The notes under the pieces were generated by a model that saw nothing but the letters and a program-made list of their open reading frames with translations, ran no database searches and was not told where the DNA came from. This document shows positions 10,293-21,192 of a DNA stretch of 64,000 bases, piece by piece. The DNA lies in the NCBI RefSeq assembly GCF_023159225.1, contig NC_063188.1, positions 15,707,086 through 15,771,085 on the forward strand. Reading direction: 5' to 3'. Every line of letters starts with the position of its first letter. The stretch's first letter is position 1. This DNA comes from Perognathus longimembris pacificus. Taxonomy: Eukaryota > Chordata > Mammalia > Rodentia > Heteromyidae. Both the position numbers and the translations under genes were made by a program.

Positions 10293-10789
10293 AGCCAGGC
10301 GCTGGTGACTCATGCCTGTAATCCTAGATACTTAGGACGCTGAGATCTGAGGATCACAATTCAAAGGAACGTCTGATGCACTCTTTTCTCCAATTAACCA
10401 CCAGAAAACTGGAAGTGGCACTGTGGCTCAAGTGGTAGAGCACTAGCCTTGACCTGAAGAGCTCAGGGACAGCTCCCAGGTGCAGCGTTCAAGCCCAATG
10501 AACAACCAAAAAAAAAATACTCTTAAGATAATAAGCAATAATAGCACAGGGACAGAATAAAAAGGTAAGCAAAGCACAGGTGGGTGGCTCATGCCTGTAA
10601 CCCCAGCTACTCAGAAGGCTGATACCTGAGGATCTCTGTTAGAAGCCAACCCAGGCAGGAAGGTTTATGGGGTTCTTATCTCCAATTTACCAGAAAAAGC
10701 TGGAAGCAGAGCTGTAGCTCAAGTGGTAGAATCCTAGCCTTGAGCACAAAAGCTCAGGGACAGCACTCTAGCCCATAGAATCAATAATG

Positions 10790-10822
<33 letters not shown>

Positions 10823-11180
10823 GAAAGTTACTATCCTTTTCCTACTTTTTTTTAATCAATTGCTTCCCAATATACCAGCAATAAGCATTTAAAAAAAATA
10901 CCATTTAGTTTTATACTACAACTGAAAAATTCTGATTTAAAAAAAATAATGGCTGAGTGCCAGTGACTCACACATGTAGTACTGGATATTCAGGAGATTG
11001 ATACTTGAAGGATCAAGGTTTGAGATTAGCCCAGCCACAAAAGTCTGCAAAATTCCAGTGGCAGTTAACTAGCAAAAACCTACATTGGAGACGTGACTCA
11101 GGTAGTAGAATTCCAGCCTAGCAAGCAAGTTGAACAAGTCAGAGGCCCCGAGTTAAACTTCTAGTACCAGCTAAATAAAT
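10293..11180 (+). mobile_element. Three consecutive B1-Geo composite SINEs and an (AAT)n tract
   Basis: Copies at 10293-10518, 10573-10785 and 10950-11180, all plus strand. The second copy's tail has grown into a GATAATAATAAT microsatellite (10787-10820). The third copy is the most diverged and lacks part of the B1 head. Confidence 0.8.
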
Positions 11181-11184
11181 CAAC

Positions 11185-11320
11185 AAAGAAAATGTCAAAA
11201 TCATGGATTAGAGCGAAGACGTGGGGGACAGTGTCCAAAAAGAAATGGACTCATTGCTTCACTTATGAAACTGTAATCCCTCTGTACATCACCTTCATAA
11301 TACAATTTTAAAAACCCATG
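11185..11320 (+). mobile_element. L1-type 3' end
   Basis: Terminal block ATCCCTCTGTACATCACCTT and A-rich end, matching those ending near 7945 and 9720. Confidence 0.65.
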
Positions 11321-11332
11321 AATGGGGAGTTG

Positions 11333-11405
11333 GAGGTGTGGCTCAGTTGGCAGGGTGCTAACCAATGAGCCAAAGTGTCAAGTACTAAGTTCAAGTCCTC
11401 GTCTT
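11333..11405 (+). mobile_element. tRNA-derived SINE monomer
   Basis: One diverged monomer with GTGGCTCAGTTGGCAGGGTGC (box A-like) and AAGTTCAAGTCC (box B-like). No partner half remains. Confidence 0.6.
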
Positions 11406-11439
11406 GGACCTAATGAAAGAAAGAAAACATGAACGAGCA

Positions 11440-11835
11440 AAACAAATGGAGAAAAAAAATACAAAATGGAGAAATATTCCATATTCATTGAATGGAATGC
11501 TTATTAAGATATCAATTCTTCCCAACTTGGTCAATAGATTCAGTACAATCCCAAACAAAAGCCAAAAATATTATTTTCATAGATATCAGATTTTATATAT
11601 AGTGGCAAAAGACCCACCACAGCCAATGTAACATAAAAGAAACACAGTTGAAGGAATAATATAACCTAGTATTCAGACTCACTATAAACTACAGTAACAA
11701 AGACACTGTTGGATTGGCCAAAGAACAAATAGGTCAATTAGAATAAATCCCACAAATGTATGCACACAATGCAGTAAACTATCTTTGACAATAGAGCAAG
11801 GCAATTGAATGGGAAGACATTTTTATTGTTTCCAT
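11440..11835 (+). mobile_element. Old L1 ORF2, continuation after RT
   Basis: AATGGAATGCTTATTAAGAT and CAATCCCAAACAAAAGCC match the mammalian L1 ORF2 text just beyond the reverse transcriptase core. This is collinear with the 7440-9250 piece and probably the same insertion. Confidence 0.7.
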
Positions 11836-12270
11836 TTGGGGATGGAACGAAAGAATTTTTGTTTCAGTTTTACACTTTCTGATGTAGAGTGATTGAAGTT
11901 CTTAATGGAATACTACTTCCATTTTAAAGCTTTTATCCAAGCTACTTTTTTTAAATAACTGATTTTATTACCGTGGGTTTTGATTTCTTCTTCAAGTATA
12001 TTTTCTCCTTCCCATTGCTCTATAACCCATGAAAACTGCTCAGGGCACCCAAAGAAATGACAAACATTAATATTTAGAGAAAAGAGCCATTCTGCTTCAG
12101 ACGTTACAGACCGTGTGAAATCTACACAGTGATAATTTACTGGGGGGGGGGGGCGGGTTGCATATGTTATTCTCTTTTCATTGAAACAATACAAACATTT
12201 ATCTACCACAACTGCTCGTTTTACTTTACTTCTTGGTGGTAATATTGGCTTTGTTTGGTTTTTGTTTTTT
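11836..12270. other. Unassigned sequence with poly(G) run
   Basis: No gene or named repeat seen. A run of about 12 G with one C interruption lies at 12140-12153. The minus-strand open frame through it shows no recognisable protein. Confidence 0.5.
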
Positions 12271-12271
12271 T

Positions 12272-12486
12272 CCAGTCCTGGGACTTGAACTCAAGGCCTG
12301 AGCACTGTCCCTGGCTTCTTTTTGCTCAGGGCTAACTATCATTTGAGCCACAGCACCACTTCTGGCTTTTTCTCTTAAACCACAGCGCCACTTCCAGCTT
12401 TTTCTGTTTATGTGGTGCTGAGGAATCGAACCCAGGGCTTCATGTATATGAAGTGAGCACTTTACCACTAGGCCATATTCCCAGCC
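12272..12486 (-). mobile_element. IDL-Geo dimeric SINE with partial internal duplication
   Basis: Minus-strand copy in which the segment around GAGCCACAGCACCACTTC is repeated in altered form (GCTTTTTCTCTTAAACCACA), lengthening the right-monomer junction. Confidence 0.85.
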
Positions 12487-12639
12487 GAATTGGCTTTGCC
12501 ATGCTAACTCTAGTAGGTATAGAAGACATGGGTCACCATGTTTATTGCTGTAATTTGTTAAGCATTGAACTAGTAGCATCTAGTTCAAGATGTTTCAGAT
12601 AGAAAGTATTCTTTTGCTTTTTTGTTTTGAATGTATTTA

Positions 12640-13262
12640 AACAAATAAATTACTAAAGTCTTTTCACCAAATGACTTTGGCAATTGGACATCCATATGAA
12701 TAAAACAATGGCTTGAATACAAGCCATATACTTTGGTAAAAATGAACTCAAAATGGATCATAAACCTAAATTTAAAAATGCAAACTAGGGCTTGGAATGT
12801 GGCTTAGCAGTAACGTGCTGGCTTAGCATGCATGAAGTTCTGGGTTTGATTCCTCAGCACCACATAAACAGAAAAAACTGGAAGTGGCACTGTGGTTTAA
12901 GAGGTAGAGTGCTAGCCGTGAGCAAAAAGAAACCAAGGACAGTGGTCAGGCCCTGAGTTCAAGCCCTGGCAAAAAACAAAAAACAAAAAAAACAACAAAA
13001 CTATACAATTTCTACAACGGGAAAAAAACCTAGATGATTTTTGGTTTGATGATGATGTTTTACATAAATAACTGAAGTATAACGTCTGAAAGAAAATGGA
13101 TAAATTGAACTCTATTAAAACAAAAACTTCTGCAAAAGGACACAGTTTAAAGATTGAAATGACAATTTACAGAGCAGAACAAATTCTTTTCAAAACACTT
13201 GTCTGATAAAAGACTTGTATCCAAACTATACAGAGAATGCTTAAAACAACACAGTTTTATGG
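12640..13262 (+). mobile_element. Old L1 ORF2, C-terminal region, split by a SINE
   Basis: Text typical of the ORF2 3' third: AAATGGATCATAAACCTAAA, CTGCAAAAGGACACAG and GACTTGTATCCAAACTATA. It is interrupted by the IDL-Geo at 12788-12975 and collinear with the pieces at 7.4-9.25 and 11.44-11.83 kb. Confidence 0.75.
12788..12975 (+). mobile_element. IDL-Geo dimeric SINE inside L1
   Basis: Plus-strand dimer with a C-A-rich tail, inserted into the old ORF2 remnant. Confidence 0.9.
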
Positions 13263-13351
13263 CCATCCAGGCCCTGTGAGAAATACTCTGTTAACCGTAG
13301 TCTTTAATCTCAGTGTCCTCTGAGAGGCTTACATTTAGGCAGGCCACATTT

Positions 13352-13594
13352 TTTTGTGCTGGTCCTAGGACTTGAACTCACACAGCCTGAGCACTGTCTA
13401 GTGATGTTTTTGTTCAGGGCTTCCACTTGAGCCACAGGTTTATGTCTGACTTTTTATTTTTGTATGTTTTGTGTTTGATTGGAAATAAGAGTCTCATGGA
13501 CTTCCTGCCTTGACGGGCTCCTAACGGCAATCGCTAGACTTCAGTCTCGTAAGTAGGTAGGATTATAGGTGTGAGCCACCAGCACCTGACAAGC
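13352..13594 (-). mobile_element. B1-Geo composite SINE, diverged
   Basis: Minus-strand copy with GACTTGAACTCA at the right-monomer end and GTGAGCCACCAGCACCTG at the B1 end. Confidence 0.8.
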
Positions 13595-13737
13595 CTGCTA
13601 CTCTTTGTATCCCCTGACCTAAGGTGAAGATTTTTGCCATTTGAATGAAGTGTTAGAATTAACACCCATCAAGTCAAATGTTAAGGTTTTCTTCATGAAA
13701 ATTAACTCATACCCTGACATGATGATGGTGAAGTCTA

Positions 13738-13775
13738 ATCGTTGTTGTTGTTGTTGTGGGGCTTGAACTCGGGGT
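13738..13775 (-). repeat. (TTG)n tract and short SINE end
   Basis: GTTGTTGTTGTTGTTGTTGT followed by GGGGCTTGAACTCGGGGTC, the A-tail side and box B end of a truncated SINE. Confidence 0.6.
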
Positions 13776-13814
13776 CTTATTTGAAAGTAGAAATTAATGT
13801 TGGAGTTATGAGGG

Positions 13815-14046
13815 TCACTGAGCACCAATGGCTCACAACTATAATCCTAGCTAGTCAGGAGGCTGAGATCTGAGGATTGTACTTCAAAGCCATTCTGGGA
13901 GACTTCTATTTCTAATTAACCACCAAAAACCCAGAAATGGCACTGTGGCTCAAGTGGTAGAGCACTAGCCTTGAGGAAAAAAAAACCAGTTCGGTGACAG
14001 TGCCCATGATGTGAGTTCAAGCCATCGGACTGGCATACAAAAAAAG
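13815..14046 (+). mobile_element. B1-Geo composite SINE
   Basis: Plus-strand copy with GTCAGGAGGCTGAGATCTG and TGGCTCAAGTGGTAGAGCAC; short A tail. Confidence 0.88.
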
Positions 14047-14330
14047 TCATGAGGTTATATATCTTGACTCATATTTGCCAAAATACCTTGGATTTTAGTT
14101 TTATAAATCTATGAAACCGAAAGGATCTCATTACTCAATTATTACTTATACTCAACATTTTTTAACTAAAAGAGAAAATAACAGAAACCATAGAAAACTC
14201 CAGGTAACTAGACAACACTACCCTGCTTTGACTATTTCACATGAATTACTATCAATATTTCGATCTTTCTACATTTCCATGTCTATTTTCGCACCCATTA
14301 TTTCACACTGTAGAAAAATCTATGTCCTGC

Positions 14331-14610
14331 GCTGGAGGTGTAGCTCACTGTGGAGTACTAGACTAGAATGAACAAGGCCCATACAGCTACTTTTCCTTAG
14401 CACTACAGAGTAAAGACACTATGATTTCACATGTGTTCCTTTCCTGTTCTTTTTCCATTTTCCTTCCCTTTCCTTTTTTTATGACACTGTGAACCTCAAG
14501 CTTATGTCAAACTCACCATTATGGAGCCCTGGCTAGCCTTAAACTTGTGATCTCTCTGCTTCCGCCTCCTGAGTGCTAGCATTACAAGGTTACACCATCA
14601 TGCCTGGATA
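14331..14610. mobile_element. ID-like fragment (+) and B1 monomer (-)
   Basis: 14331-14400 is a diverged ID-type monomer on the plus strand. 14480-14608 is a minus-strand B1 without a Geo half (TGTCAAACTCACC, then GCCTCCTGAGTGCTAGCATT), possibly an older B1 generation. Confidence 0.6.
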
Positions 14611-14611
14611 G

Positions 14612-15755
14612 TTTCTTATTAGATCTTTCTCTTATGCTAAAAGAATATCACAGTGAACAATAGTTGATGTTTTTGTCAGTAGACAACTCAAAATAAAGTT
14701 TTACATGGTCACTAATTCAAAAGCCAATACAAATATAAATTACTTGTAAACTTAGAGGGGATTATAATCCTTTATTTATACTATGTGGTGCCTTGATTAG
14801 GTTGTAATCCAAAAAAGTTACAGCATGGTAAACTCAAAGGTTAGTTATACCATTCCTTTCTCCCCTGATCTGTAAGGCCAGATGATAGCTTCTTTTATTT
14901 TAAAAAATCCTAGTCATGAACAAATATAAAGCTTTAAAACTTGAAGGCTCCTTTAAGTAGTTTACAGTGTGATTTTTTAGCACCTGGAAAAATATGAAAC
15001 AACATTAGTATGGTGTGAAAAAGAATGAAGATGGCTGCCTTTGATAATGTATTATGGCAGGGTGTATGTAATTATGGCAGGCTGTATGTGCCAATAAAAT
15101 AGTCCTAGGAGCTCAATCAAATTGTGTTGGAAGTTTGGACATTAGCCAAATATTGAATGGAGCACCTACTGTGTAGCAAATATAGGTATCTGAGATGTGA
15201 CAGGAATTTCTTTTCTCTGTGGACCTGTGGCATTCATTGCTCCATTGGATCTTTCCACCCCTGGAATGGAGCCTGACACTAAGCAGTGATCTTTATCAAC
15301 ACAACTCACAATAGCGATTTCTGTTCCAGTTACTAGAGACCTGGGATCAATTCAGATGCAACTCAAAAGGGGAATTCCTCTGACAAAATAGGGAGGGGAA
15401 CGCTCTTGAAGTCCATCTTGCAAAAGAAACAAGAAAACAAAATAACTATTTTCAAGAACATGCCCAAGCAAATGAGATTAATTCTGCATTGTTCCCACCA
15501 ATGTTCTTTTTCTTCTCAAGTTGCTAGATATTTGGAAACACAAAAGATGTCATTGTCTTCCCAACAACGTTTCTTTCTAATAGCCTGGGAAACCAACATG
15601 TGCATCTAAGTAGTACCAAATGTCAAGATGAAAGGCCAGTCCAACTGCCACCATTGTTGTGATGATTCCTAGTATCTGACTGGTTGTTGAAAATATAACG
15701 CTGGTTCCAATGACTCCTCACATATAGCTCTAGTTCTTTTTAGTATGTGTTGTGT
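14612..15755. other. Unassigned unique sequence
   Basis: No SINE, LTR or coding gene recognised over about 1.1 kb. A short direct repeat (ATTATGGCAGG at about 15052 and 15071) is present. The 67-codon plus-strand frame at 15406 has no recognisable motif. Confidence 0.5.
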
Positions 15756-15759
15756 GGGT

Positions 15760-15996
15760 GGGTGCCAGTCCTGGGGTTTGACCTCAGGGCCTGGCCACTG
15801 TCCCTGGCCTTTTTTGCTTAAGGCTAGCACTCGACCCCTTGAGCCACAGGGCCACTTCCAGCCTTTTCTGGGTAGTTTATTGGAGATAAGTGTGTAGCAG
15901 TCTTTCCTGGTTGGGCTGACTTTGAACCTCAATCTTCACACCTCAGCCTCCTGAGTAGCTAGGATTATAGGCGTGAGCTACTGGCCTTCAGCTGTA
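15760..15996 (-). mobile_element. B1-Geo composite SINE
   Basis: Minus-strand copy; GTGCCAGTCCTGGGG starts the Geo end and GAGTAGCTAGGATTATAGGC marks the B1 end. Confidence 0.85.
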
Positions 15997-16696
15997 AGTC
16001 CCTTTTTCTTATACTCGGATTGATCTGTTTTCATTTGAATGATTTTTTTCAATTTCCTGTTTCCCATTGGGTCCAGTTTTGGATGAATGGGCTCCAAGTC
16101 ACTCCTGGTCACATTTGTTTCCACAACAGCGAGCCCAGTGTCTGAGCATTACTGTACAAGGAAACACATTTGATGAGTGAAGAAACAGAACAGGTAGATG
16201 GTAGTAAGCCTTCATTCAGAGGCCCGTGCTTGGAGAAGACAACAGGAAAGAGCTTTCACAGGTCAGTAAGTCCCTTAAAAGCTGCCAAAGTGGTACCAGG
16301 ATGGCTTCTACGTGCACTAGAGTCCAAGGACTTGGTCCTTATGTCAGCTGCGGAGGGTTAGGACTGGGACTAAAGAAGCCAGTGTTGATCTCACCATCAC
16401 TTTTTAGCACCCAGATGCCACTGCTAGAATCCATCAGGGGTTCACCACTTAAAGATGAAGAAGCTAATGGGGTATGAGGAGTCGCTGTCATCCCTGTGGA
16501 ATGACCTAGTTGAGGTGACTTTCATCCTTCTGTCTCTCTGGCACCAGCTGCCTCCTCTAAGAGCTGTGAAACACCACAGGCCAGAATTCAATGGCAGCTT
16601 CATGAAGACAGCTATCTGTGAACACTTCTCAGGGGACTTCCTCCTTCTTGAATCTATTTCTTGACTGAGAAAATGGGCTTTATAGTGTACAAGTCT
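15997..16696. other. Unassigned unique sequence
   Basis: Moderate-GC sequence with short overlapping open frames on both strands, none recognisable. I see no splice-bounded exon I would defend. Confidence 0.45.
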
Positions 16697-16878
16697 GGGC
16701 TGGGAATGTGACTTAGTGGTAGAATGCTTGCTTAGCATAGTCTACTCCTCAGCACCACATAAACAGGAAAAAAACAGAAGTGGCTCTGTGGCTCAAAGTG
16801 GTAGAGTGCTAGCCTTGAGCAAAAGAAGCTCAGGGACAGTGCCTAAGCCCTGAGTTCAAGCCCCAGGACTAGCAAAAA
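16697..16878 (+). mobile_element. IDL-Geo dimeric SINE
   Basis: Plus-strand dimer with a left monomer shortened around the anticodon-like region. Confidence 0.9.
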
Positions 16879-16879
16879 A

Positions 16880-18030
16880 CAAAATAGTGTGCAACTCCCA
16901 GAAACATTCTGCTGGCCTTAGAGGTCTCTGTGGCTGGAAAATGCTCCACAGAGTTCCAAGGACATGATTGCTTTCCACACCAAACTCCTCCTTCTTCCTC
17001 CCAACCACACAAGGCCACTGCAGGCAATCAGTGGTACAGAGAGAGTCCTTAGTGGGTAACAAGGGTTGGCTATATGGAGAAGTCCAGCTGCTCACCCCAT
17101 CTCATTCCTCCGCTGACAAATTTGGAGCTCAACCATGCATCTGCGCTGTCTGGTTCTAAACAGATTCCTCTCTGCACACACTGTACATACCCCAAAGCAG
17201 CGCAACCCTCCACACACAGACTTCCCTATTTTCCCCACGAAATGAATGAAGGAACCTTCTGGGGAGTAAAGTGATTTCTTTTTAGGACTACTTGTTTACT
17301 TTTCCATCAACTCCCAACATGGCTTACATGTTAGCTGTTAATCACACCATCTGCTCAAACAGTACTTCAGTAAATGAGTCAATTCATACTTTCTGCTAAA
17401 CGAATCTTTTTAGGGACAATGTTTATGTCTGTCCTAGCCTTCATTTGGCAATGTAGCATGAGATGAGCTATTTTAACTTAGCTATCAGTGTAAACACATA
17501 TTGAATTTTCCTTTTTTTATGGTAGAAGAAACAGGACAACCCCTCTGTATTCATTCTACTCGATTGGCTTGGAAGGACCTTCAAGGAGAAAGGGGAGTAT
17601 AAACAGACAGAAATCCTCCTTTCTAAAGGGAAAAAGAAGGAAGGCAGGGAGTTTCAGACACTGTTTCTCTGAAATTTGAATTTAGTGACAAAGTAGACTC
17701 CAGCTACAAGAGATTACTCAGGCCAGGCAAAGGGAACAGTGTGTTCCTTGTGATTGGAAAGGGTCAGCTATGCTGAGGGACTTGCTACCCAAGTTCTTCT
17801 CTCATCATTTAGGAGGTGAAGTCAGTGGTGTCAAGGGATTTCTGGGAAGAGTCTGGGTCCTCCAACCAGTCCAGGCCTAGAGTTTGAGTGACAATCAGGC
17901 CTGGAGAAGAGGCAAGAGGTAATGTCTTTATGATAATGGGGGAAATTGTTTCATTTTCTTATCTAACATCAGTGCTATATAAACTCTCCTGTTTTCTATT
18001 ATAAAAGAATCCACAGGGAACACAATCTTT
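16880..18030. other. Unassigned unique sequence
   Basis: About 1.1 kb free of recognisable SINEs and LTRs. No coding gene recognised. Confidence 0.5.
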
Positions 18031-18500
18031 TTTTATTCTTTTACTTTTTCTTTTACATTTTCTTTCATTTACTTGTAGAAGAAAGTTTCATTTTGACATG
18101 TCGCTATATGCATACAAGGAAATTCCTGCATCAGGAAAGCCAATTTCCCTCATCTCTTTCCCAAGAGAATTTTGGCTATCCTCACCTTTCTTCACCCTTT
18201 CTATTACCCCTCCCCACTCCCAGTCTTACTCACATCCCGTGCAGGACATAGTTCATCTTCCTACCATTGGTTTCTGTTGATATATGTACTGATTGTTCAA
18301 AGGAGCTTCATTATGGTATGTATTTCAATCAAACTGACTTGTAAACCTTCTTTCACTTCTCTCAACCTCCTATCTCCAATTATTCAGTAGCTTTAGTGAG
18401 TTTCATTTTGCTATCTCCATTCACAGATGCAATAGAATTAGGTTCTAGTTACTTTCTATCATTGTCTTATTTTCTCCCATTTCTGATCCACTGATGAATT
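18030..18500 (-). mobile_element. Probable L1 3' fragment, antisense
   Basis: T-rich start, then pyrimidine-rich text such as CTATTACCCCTCCCCACTCCC, the complement of a G-rich L1 3'UTR tract. The family assignment is tentative. Confidence 0.4.
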
Positions 18501-18537
18501 CACACAATTGCAAATATGTCTGATATATACATACCTG

Positions 18538-18670
18538 TGTATCTATCTATCTCAATATTAATACACAGGCATGTGTATTAATATATAGAGACACATACAT
18601 ATATACAGATATAGCTATAGCTATTAATATAACATATTAATATATGTTATTCTTTGTGTTTATATAGCTA
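18538..18670 (+). repeat. AT-rich (TATC/TATA) simple repeat cluster
   Basis: Degenerate CTATCTATCT, ATTAATATAT and TATACATATA segments alternating with inverted-repeat-like ATTAATATA motifs. Confidence 0.6.
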
Positions 18671-18687
18671 AACATAATCACTGTTTT

Positions 18688-18893
18688 TTGTGCTGGTCCT
18701 GGGGCTTGAACTCAGGTCCTGGTGCTATCTCTTAGAATTTTTGATTAATGCTGCTGCTCTACCACTTGAGCCACAGCTCTACTTCCAGTGTTTTTTGTGA
18801 TTAACTGGAGGTAAAAGTCTCACAGACTCTCTTTCCTGGGTTGGCTTTGAAGTATGATCCTCAGATCTCAGCCTCCTGTGTAGTTCGGAGCAT
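18688..18893 (-). mobile_element. B1-Geo composite SINE, 5' part missing
   Basis: Minus-strand copy ending early in the B1 head (CTCAGCCTCCTGTGTAGTTC). Confidence 0.8.
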
Positions 18894-19142
18894 ACTCATT
18901 TTTATGTTGCACAGTCCAATGGGGAAGTGGAGCTAATGAACAAGGTAGAATGCTCTCTGGAAAACTTAAAAGCTATATGTAGATGAGAGGCTGAGAGATA
19001 ACCCTCATGAAATTGTAGGCTTCTTTCGATTTTGGAGAGAGTAGACACTACATTCAGAGATTCTTTCACCAGCCCATTTACCAAACAGGGCTTACCATTG
19101 CCACTTTTTAGTAGGACCATGGCATGAATGGTTCTTTCTTTT

Positions 19143-19450
19143 CTTAGGTGATATTGGAGTTTGAACTCAGGACTTTTAACTTACTAGGCAAGCATTCTAC
19201 CCCTTTGAGCCATGCCTCTACTTTTAATCTGCATATTCTGCCTTTTGCCCAGGCCAGCCTGGGCAATAATCTTCCTATTTCTGCTTCCCACCACAGTTGA
19301 GATGGCATTCACAGGTCACCATGCTGGGCTTTTTCTGTTCAGAAGGGGTATCATGAACTTTTTAACTGGACTGGCCTTGACATGCAATCTTCCTGATTTT
19401 GTCACTCAGAGTAACCAAGATTGTAGATACGAAATACTGTGCCCAGATTC
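19143..19450 (-). mobile_element. ID-like monomer and B1-like fragment
   Basis: 19143-19215 is an antisense ID-type monomer (GAGTTTGAACTCAGGAC). 19240-19450 holds B1-like text (GCCCAGGCCAGCCTGGGCAA), heavily diverged. Confidence 0.55.
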
Positions 19451-19624
19451 ATTTTTATTTTCTAATGAGGACATTTTTGTGCATGTACATGTTAGGTAAA
19501 TATCATTGTTACTTTTTACTTCATCTTCATGTAAAGTAAAGCATATTCACTTCATATCAGTATTTCCATATTGTAAATTTTATATCATAATATTTAACTA
19601 ATGGAATACTCATCTTTTTTGTTT

Positions 19625-19850
19625 TGTGCCTGTCCTGAGGCTTGAACTCAGGGACTGGGCACTATCCCTGAGGTTTTGTCAAGACTAGCATTCTACCACT
19701 TGAGCTACAGCTCCACTTCCAGCTTTTTATAGTTCATTGAAGATGAGTTTCACAAACTTTCTTGCGTGGGCTGGCTTTGAACCTTGATCCTCAGATCTCA
19801 GCCTCTTGAGTAGCTAGGATTACAGGTGTGAGCCATTGGCACCTGGCTAA
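19625..19850 (-). mobile_element. B1-Geo composite SINE
   Basis: Minus-strand copy with GAGGCTTGAACTCAGGGAC and GTGTGAGCCATTGGCACC. Confidence 0.88.
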
Positions 19851-19954
19851 ATTACTCACCTTTGTCTTCTTTTCTGTGGAAGGGATTCATGAGTTTTCTA
19901 TAATGGGCAGAATAAGGGCATCACATTAAGAGAAATTATGTCTGTGGCATTGTT

Positions 19955-20274
19955 GTTATTGAATATATTGGTCAGACTTTTGCTTTACTGAAACAAAATG
20001 CCTGATACAAACAACTAGAGGAAGGAAAGATTTATTCTGACTCTCAGTTTCAGGTGTTTTGCTCCATAGTAGTCTGATTCATGTTCCTGGGCCTTTGGTG
20101 AAACAGTACATCATGGGAGAAGCATGTGACTGAGAAGGTGTTCAGCTCATGGTGGCCAGAAAGCAGAGCTGGCAGTAGCAGGGAGAGAGATAGTCCCCAG
20201 GCATATACTCCCAGAAACACTCTTCCTCCACCTCCACCCCACCCTTCACAGACCAACCACCTCCCTATAGAATA
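19955..20274. repeat. Old interspersed repeat, family not assigned
   Basis: The stretch around AAACAAAATGCCTGATACAA and AGGAAAGATTTATTCTGACT resembles a dispersed mammalian repeat with this start, but I cannot name it with confidence. The solo LTR at 20281 lies at its right end. Confidence 0.4.
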
Positions 20275-20642
20275 CTCAAGTGTTGTTCCTTCATCAGAGA
20301 TGGGGGCGGGGGGGAAGGACGGAGTCACGATGCAGACACCAGAGTCAGGTCTCAAGGGTCAAGTCTACTTTATTGCAGAAGCACAGCAGCCTAAATACAT
20401 TTTAAACTAATCATAATACCCTACTCACCCTAGCAACCCAATGTAACTTATTACCTTAAAGATTAAGTTGTTTACCAGGTTGTGTGGCTCCGTCCTCAAG
20501 AATGAGGAAGGTGCGGTGGTACCTGACATGGAGGAGCTCGTGACCCGGGGTAAACAACACACAGTGTTCTGCGTGCTGTCACGCCATGTCCCTTAGGGCA
20601 GCGGCATACACTTCAAGGCCAGGCTTGCCTCCCACACTCAAG
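20275..20642 (-). mobile_element. Solo LTR, ERV class II-like, 6-bp TSD
   Basis: The LTR is 20281-20636 (356 bp), plus-strand ends TGTTGTTCC and CTCCCACA, between perfect duplications CTCAAG (20275-20280 and 20637-20642). TTTATT at 20369-20374 is the complement of AATAAA, so transcription would run on the minus strand. No internal region remains. Confidence 0.88.
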
Positions 20643-20649
20643 GACTTAG

Positions 20650-21136
20650 CATGGTTAATATGTGTCAACTTGACGGAGCTAAGAGATACTTATGCAGCTG
20701 GCAAAGTATTATTTGGTTGTATGTCTGGGAAGGTGATTTCCAAGTGCAGTTAGTATTTGAATTGGAAGACTCAGTAAAGAAAATACATCTTCACCTCTTC
20801 ACCGGTGTGGGTAGGCATTCCTAGAGCTTTTGAATGCTTGAGTGGGTCAAAAATGAAGAGGAAAGGTGAATTGTCTCTTGCCTTTTGAGCTAGGCTATCC
20901 ATCTTCTCCTAACCTCGAACACCAAAGGTCCTGGATCTCAGGACTTTCAAATCTGGTATTTATGCTCAGGGTCTCAGGCAAGGTATGGAGCTAAACTACA
21001 GGCTTCCCCAGTTACCAGCCCCTTTAGGCTCATAGAATTACACTGCCAGCTTTTCTGGTTCACCAGCTTGTACATAACATAACTTGGAATTCCCTGACAT
21101 TCACATTCATGTGAGCCAATTCCCTTTTATCTACTT

Positions 21137-21138
<2 letters not shown>
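20650..21138 (+). mobile_element. MLT2-like LTR (ERVL/class III), old
   Basis: It begins TGGTTAATATGTGTCAACTT and ends GTGAGCCAATTCCCTTTTAT. Both, and the middle block GAAGACTCAGTAAAGAAAAT, fit the MLT2 family of mammalian ERVL LTRs as I recall it. It is strongly diverged. The GATA microsatellite grows from its 3' end. Confidence 0.75.
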
Positions 21139-21191
<53 letters not shown>

Positions 21192-21192
21192 T
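21139..21192 (+). repeat. (GATA)n microsatellite
   Basis: About 13 GATA repeats, uninterrupted, at the 3' end of the MLT2-like LTR. Confidence 0.97.

Noticed and set aside
21139..21192. CRISPR-like array of short repeats
   Set aside because: It is an uninterrupted GATA tetranucleotide microsatellite in a mammalian genome, with no spacers.
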